Positions 4,058-6,864 of a stretch of 6,864 bases of DNA are shown here, piece by piece. The position numbers and the translations under genes were made by a program. Location: positions 3,906 through 10,769 of the forward strand of contig MFLZ01000012.1 in assembly GCA_001781685.1 (NCBI GenBank), written 5' to 3'. Under the pieces are notes generated by a model that worked only from the letters and a program-made list of their open reading frames with translations, made no database searches and had not been told where the DNA came from. Source of the stretch: Candidatus Kaiserbacteria bacterium RIFCSPLOWO2_01_FULL_54_13. GTDB taxonomy: Bacteria > Patescibacteriota > Minisyncoccia > Phycocordibacterales > UBA2100. How positions within the stretch are numbered: position 1 is the first letter of the stretch; each line of letters starts with the position of its first letter.

Positions 4058-5971
4058 CTAGTCCTCATCGTCGTCCTGCTGCCCGCCGCTGCCACCACCA
4101 CTGCCGCCGTTATCATCGTCGTCATCCGCTTGTCCACCCGATCCACCGCCTCCGGCACCTGTTGCACTTGAAGAAGTACCTCCACATAGCGCTGTCAGAG
4201 TCTTCGGAGGAGAAAACTTTTCTCCCTTCTTCTGGACGAGGAATTTCTCGAGATTGATGTAGTTGCAGGATTCAATAGCCCAGACACCTGCTCTGCAGAC
4301 TATGATGCGCTTGTTCGAAGTATTTGGAATTTCACGACGATCCTGCGTCATCGACATTCCCTGACAGTTCTCCCAGAGGCACGACTCGCCCTCCTTATAT
4401 GTGCTAGTTCCGTAAATGCAGATGCGGTTTGATGCAGTAGCTGATCCCGGCGGCGTCGGAGAGGGAGACGGTGTCTGAGACCCCGAGCCCCCGAGAGAAG
4501 ATACGAGATCCCTGATGGAGTCGAGGATTGCGGGAGTAAAGACCTGAATATTGTCCAGACAGTATGGCGCTGCATTGGTAGTGCATACGCGTTGTGTGCA
4601 TGGGCGAGTGCCGTTTGCCTGCAGTGAACAGACATTGCAGCCGTCAAACCAAAGCTTGCAGACCGCGGGTGCAGTCGATGGAGATGGGGTCGGCGCTGGG
4701 GGCGGGACTGTCACCGGTGCACCGCACACACCCTCTTTGACAAATCGTGCGCCAGCAGTGTCCATAAGACATCGGTTCCCGTAAGTCTGACGCACCGGAT
4801 TGCATGGCGCAGTAACGCAGACGACTTCCCGCTCACCACACACGGGTCTGTATTCCCTCGCGCAGGCAGCAGTATCTGACACCGAAACGGTGCTTGTCGC
4901 GCGGGCTTCGCCACCACGCCCGTCGCGCACCGTCGCGAGAATCGCGTACGTGCCCGTTGCGGAATACGAATGCATAAATGAGATCGTTTGCCCTAGAAGA
5001 TCAATGCTCCTTTTTTCTTCGACAGCGCTCGAATCGCCCCATGACATGAAGTATGAGAGAGCATCTCGGTCTGCGTCACGCGCTGTCACAGCCCATGTGC
5101 CGCTTGCGCCACGTTTCAAGGCAGTGGGGCCGGAAAAGAACGAGATTACCGGAGGAGTATTCGTCGCAGACGTGCTCGTTGCAAGAACTTGAATTCCGAG
5201 TTCGGCAACAGTACGCACCGTCGAGGTAGCTGTCGTGCGCTTGAGGCGTGCCGTGAAAGATCCCGGTTGCGGATATGTGTGAGAGAGCGTGACCGGACGC
5301 ACACATGCGCCTGTCGTCGTCGCAGTGCAGGGAACAGGCGTCGTACCGCCGTCACCAAAATCTACACTGAATCCCGCCGCGCGAGTTTGCACATTGACAG
5401 AAAATTGCACGGTAAGAGGAGCAACCCCGCTCTGCGGGAAGGCCGAGAATTTTCGCTGCAGAGGAAATCCGACGCACCACTGTGAGATCGCGGCGCGTGT
5501 ACGCGGGCCCACGGCGCCAAATCCTGTTGTGGGCGGTGAACCCCACATCGCGATGTCGTTGTCGGCCTGAAATTGTTGCACCGCAGCCTCCGTCGCACTA
5601 TCGAAAATGCCGTTCACCGCGCCTGTGTAGTAGCCCTCGTCTTTGAGAAAAAGTTGAAGTCGTGCTACCTCGTCGTTACCGAAAGTGTCCCGCGCGCCAT
5701 GTTGCAAAAACCTCGAAAGGGCAGGGCATACCCCGATCGGAGTTGTCCACGACGGGCCCGGTCCGGTCCACCCTCCACCGCCGCCACCTCCACTGCCCTG
5801 AGTTTGATTCGAGAGCAAACTCCTGATCTGCTGCTCCAAGTTCGCTATCGTTGCCAAGAGACTCTGTATCTGCGCTTGAATGTCCGTTGCGGACGCTTGC
5901 GCTGAAGCAAATAGAGGAACCGCAAGAAGAGCAACGACAACGAACCCAACAATGCGCCATCGGATAGCCAT
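4058..5971 (-). CDS. Secreted peptidoglycan-binding, PKD- and Kazal-like-domain protein with acidic Gly/Asp tail (637 aa)
   Basis: Paralogue of the neighbouring 558-aa protein, predicted exported. In order: a signal peptide (1-24, MAIRWR then hydrophobic core ending FASA); a coiled coil (about 29-54, IQAQIQSLLATIANLEQQIR); a Gly-rich linker (59-67); a PG_binding_1-type domain (about 82-166, RLQLFLKDEGYY, GIFDSATEAAVQQFQ) bracketed by Cys 82 and 166; a PKD domain (about 173-262, VDFGDGG, HTYPQPGSF); a second PKD domain (about 272-365, SWGDSS, HSYSATGTY); a Kazal-like module (370-416); a Pro-rich linker (420-436); a six-Cys CKLWFDGCNVC module (438-471); a unique Cys-containing region (about 516-596); and a tail of Gly/Ser runs with two Asp clusters ending DDDED. 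The ATG at 5971 is preferred: a TTG nine bases upstream would only add MTY before the signal peptide. No LPXTG sorting signal or C-terminal membrane anchor is seen, so attachment would be by the peptidoglycan-binding domain. Likely the first gene of a two-gene operon. Confidence 0.88.
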   Translation of the reverse strand: MAIRWRIVGFVVVALLAVPLFASAQASATDIQAQIQSLLATIANLEQQIRSLLSNQTQGSGGGGGGGWTGPGPSWTTPIGVCPALSRFLQHGARDTFGNDEVARLQLFLKDEGYYTGAVNGIFDSATEAAVQQFQADNDIAMWGSPPTTGFGAVGPRTRAAISQWCVGFPLQRKFSAFPQSGVAPLTVQFSVNVQTRAAGFSVDFGDGGTTPVPCTATTTGACVRPVTLSHTYPQPGSFTARLKRTTATSTVRTVAELGIQVLATSTSATNTPPVISFFSGPTALKRGASGTWAVTARDADRDALSYFMSWGDSSAVEEKRSIDLLGQTISFMHSYSATGTYAILATVRDGRGGEARATSTVSVSDTAACAREYRPVCGEREVVCVTAPCNPVRQTYGNRCLMDTAGARFVKEGVCGAPVTVPPPAPTPSPSTAPAVCKLWFDGCNVCSLQANGTRPCTQRVCTTNAAPYCLDNIQVFTPAILDSIRDLVSSLGGSGSQTPSPSPTPPGSATASNRICIYGTSTYKEGESCLWENCQGMSMTQDRREIPNTSNKRIIVCRAGVWAIESCNYINLEKFLVQKKGEKFSPPKTLTALCGGTSSSATGAGGGGSGGQADDDDDNGGSGGGSGGQQDDDED

Positions 5972-6020
5972 ATACGTCAATAATTACTTAGCAGATAATC
6001 GCCGACTTTTCGTCAATTCA

Positions 6021-6029
6021 ATTGTATCA
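6021..6029 (-). promoter_or_regulatory. Extended -10 promoter upstream of the 637-aa surface-protein gene
   Basis: On the minus strand the sequence reads TGATACAAT: an extended -10 TG dinucleotide, one spacer base, and TACAAT (5 of 6 to TATAAT). Transcription would start near 6014, giving a leader of about 43 nt before the ATG at 5971. No good -35 lies at the expected distance, which is common for extended -10 promoters. Placed between the pgk stop and the surface-protein start, it would let the surface-protein pair be expressed separately from pgk. A motif match only. Confidence 0.4.
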
Positions 6030-6087
6030 CTGGCCCGCGCCGGAAAACGGCCTGTGTGGATAAGGGCAAGTTGAGCAAACGGATATC

Positions 6088-6103
6088 TCGGAACGCCTTC
6101 CGA
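6088..6103 (-). terminator. Hairpin just after pgk, possible weak terminator
   Basis: TCGGAA (6088-6093) pairs perfectly with TTCCGA (6098-6103) around a 4-nt loop, starting 4 nt beyond the pgk stop codon on the minus strand. Position suits a terminator or 3'-end stabiliser, but no T-tract follows and the stem is only 6 bp, so intrinsic termination would be weak. The rest of the spacer (5972-6107) holds only the extended -10 promoter. Confidence 0.3.
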
Positions 6104-6107
6104 CAAG

Positions 6108-6864
6108 CTATTTCAAGACTTCTATCCCGGGAAGACTCCCTTTCAGCAGATATTCCAGCATGGCACCCCCGCCTGTGGAGAGGAAGCCGAGCTCTCCTTT
6201 GGGCACGCCGGCGGCCTCAATCGCCGCGATCGTGTCGCCACCGCCGATAACGACTTTTGCCCCGCGATCGTGTGATTTGGCGATTAATTGCGCCAACTGC
6301 TGTGTGTACGCTACGTACCCCTCCTCATAGATACCGGTCGGACCGTTCCAGAGAATGAACTTTGCGTTTGCGATGTGGGGAGCGAGCATCGAGACCGTGT
6401 CTGGACCGATGTCTACCATCCGCTCGTCTTCGCCGACCTCCTCGGGCTTCTTGACGCGCGCGTGTCCGTCGGGTGTCTCCACCGTGACATCAATCGGCGC
6501 GAGGAAGCGCGGATTCGAGAGAATGTCCTTGCCGGGAAGCTCCTTCGAGATTAGCGACCGACCGACGGGAAGTCCGCGCGCCTTAAAAACGTCGTTCGAC
6601 AAAGCGCCCGTAATGAAAACATGATCGTACTTCTCGAGAAGCAATGTAATGAGCGGCGCTTTAGTCTCGAACTTTGCGCCGCCGAGAATTACAAATGAGG
6701 GATGCTCAGGATCGCGCGCTTCATCGATATGCTGAACCTCGTCGCGAATGAGAAAGCCAGCATACGCGGGCAATATCTTTGCGACACCGACGATCGAAGC
6801 GTGCGCGCGGTGCACAGCCGCGAACGCATCGTCCACGTAGAGCTCTGCAAGCGAGGCGAGCTCT
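6108..6864 (-). CDS. pgk: Phosphoglycerate kinase, C-terminal part (5' end runs off window)
   Basis: Glycolytic enzyme that transfers phosphate between 1,3-bisphosphoglycerate and ADP to give 3-phosphoglycerate and ATP, in the cytoplasm. The visible frame encodes 251 residues up to TAG at 6110-6108; full Pgk is about 390-400 residues, so roughly the first 140-150 lie beyond the right edge. The frame enters the window as ELASLAELYVDDAFAAVHRAHAS, the substrate-binding segment that ends the N-domain (usual YVNDAFGxxHRAHAS). Then come the hinge and nucleotide-domain hallmarks: ILGGAKFETKAPLI, KFILWNGPTGIYE (usual WNGPMGVFE), VIGGGDTIAAIE and STGGGAMLEYLLKGSLPG. All lie in the expected order without disruption, so the gene appears functional. 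In CPR bacteria Pgk belongs to the reduced lower glycolysis that often supplies most ATP. A GTG at 6836 lies inside this segment and is not the true start. Confidence 0.96.
   Translation of the reverse strand, partial: ELASLAELYVDDAFAAVHRAHASIVGVAKILPAYAGFLIRDEVQHIDEARDPEHPSFVILGGAKFETKAPLITLLLEKYDHVFITGALSNDVFKARGLPVGRSLISKELPGKDILSNPRFLAPIDVTVETPDGHARVKKPEEVGEDERMVDIGPDTVSMLAPHIANAKFILWNGPTGIYEEGYVAYTQQLAQLIAKSHDRGAKVVIGGGDTIAAIEAAGVPKGELGFLSTGGGAMLEYLLKGSLPGIEVLK

Noticed and set aside
3887..4171. Plus-strand 94-codon frame with a hydrophobic Val/Ile/Ala-rich end resembling a membrane protein
   Set aside because: The hydrophobic stretch is the reverse complement of the Gly/Asp-rich tail (GAC/GAT read as GTC/ATC), so the apparent membrane segment is an artefact.
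5972..5980. TTG start at 5980 for the 637-aa protein
   Set aside because: It would add only MTY in front of an ATG that already begins a typical signal peptide; the paralogue also begins directly with a basic N-terminus.
1..6864. CRISPR array, insertion sequence, integrase, rRNA or tRNA genes
   Set aside because: No regularly spaced repeats, transposase or recombinase motifs, or RNA-gene sequences were seen; coding sequence explains nearly the whole window.

Overview
The window looks like a piece of a Candidate Phyla Radiation (Patescibacteria) genome, most likely Parcubacteria/Kaiserbacteria-like. This is inferred from gene style, not from a marker gene. The clues are two tandem secreted proteins that pair a short coiled coil after the signal peptide with a peptidoglycan-binding domain, PKD repeats and cysteine-rich modules, together with tight gene packing, few Shine-Dalgarno sites and a housekeeping core of recJ and pgk. 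TGA is used as a stop (intact HIT gene and HIT remnant), so the code is the standard bacterial one and not the UGA-glycine code of Gracilibacteria or Absconditabacteria.

Layout. The left edge (1-1172, minus) holds the N-terminal 390 residues of RecJ. A 23-bp divergent spacer separates it from a compact plus-strand cluster: a 43-codon remnant of a HIT-family gene, a hicB-hicA toxin-antitoxin pair, and an intact HIT-family gene (1196-2232). The four reading frames overlap or nearly touch. The cluster ends in a striking perfect 19-bp inverted repeat whose loop folds into three abutting mini-hairpins (2226-2309). This element lies between convergent genes and takes in the stop codon of the HIT gene and one base of the facing stop codon.

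The rest is on the minus strand. In transcription order it runs pgk (C-terminal 251 residues, entering from the right edge), a short spacer with a hairpin and an extended -10 promoter, a 637-residue secreted multidomain protein, and a 558-residue paralogue of it.

How it fits together. RecJ (DNA repair and recombination), Pgk (glycolysis) and HIT (nucleotide hydrolysis) are housekeeping. HicA/HicB is an mRNA-targeting toxin with its antitoxin, sitting in a scar where a second HIT copy has lost its 3' three-quarters. The two large proteins are probably exported and bound to cell wall, either the cell's own or that of a host. They share three kinds of module (PKD, Kazal-like, and a CxxWYDGCNxC six-cysteine module) arranged in different orders. 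The most interesting candidates are the shuffled Kazal-like surface proteins, the cloverleaf-like inverted repeat, and the HIT-remnant/hicBA arrangement.
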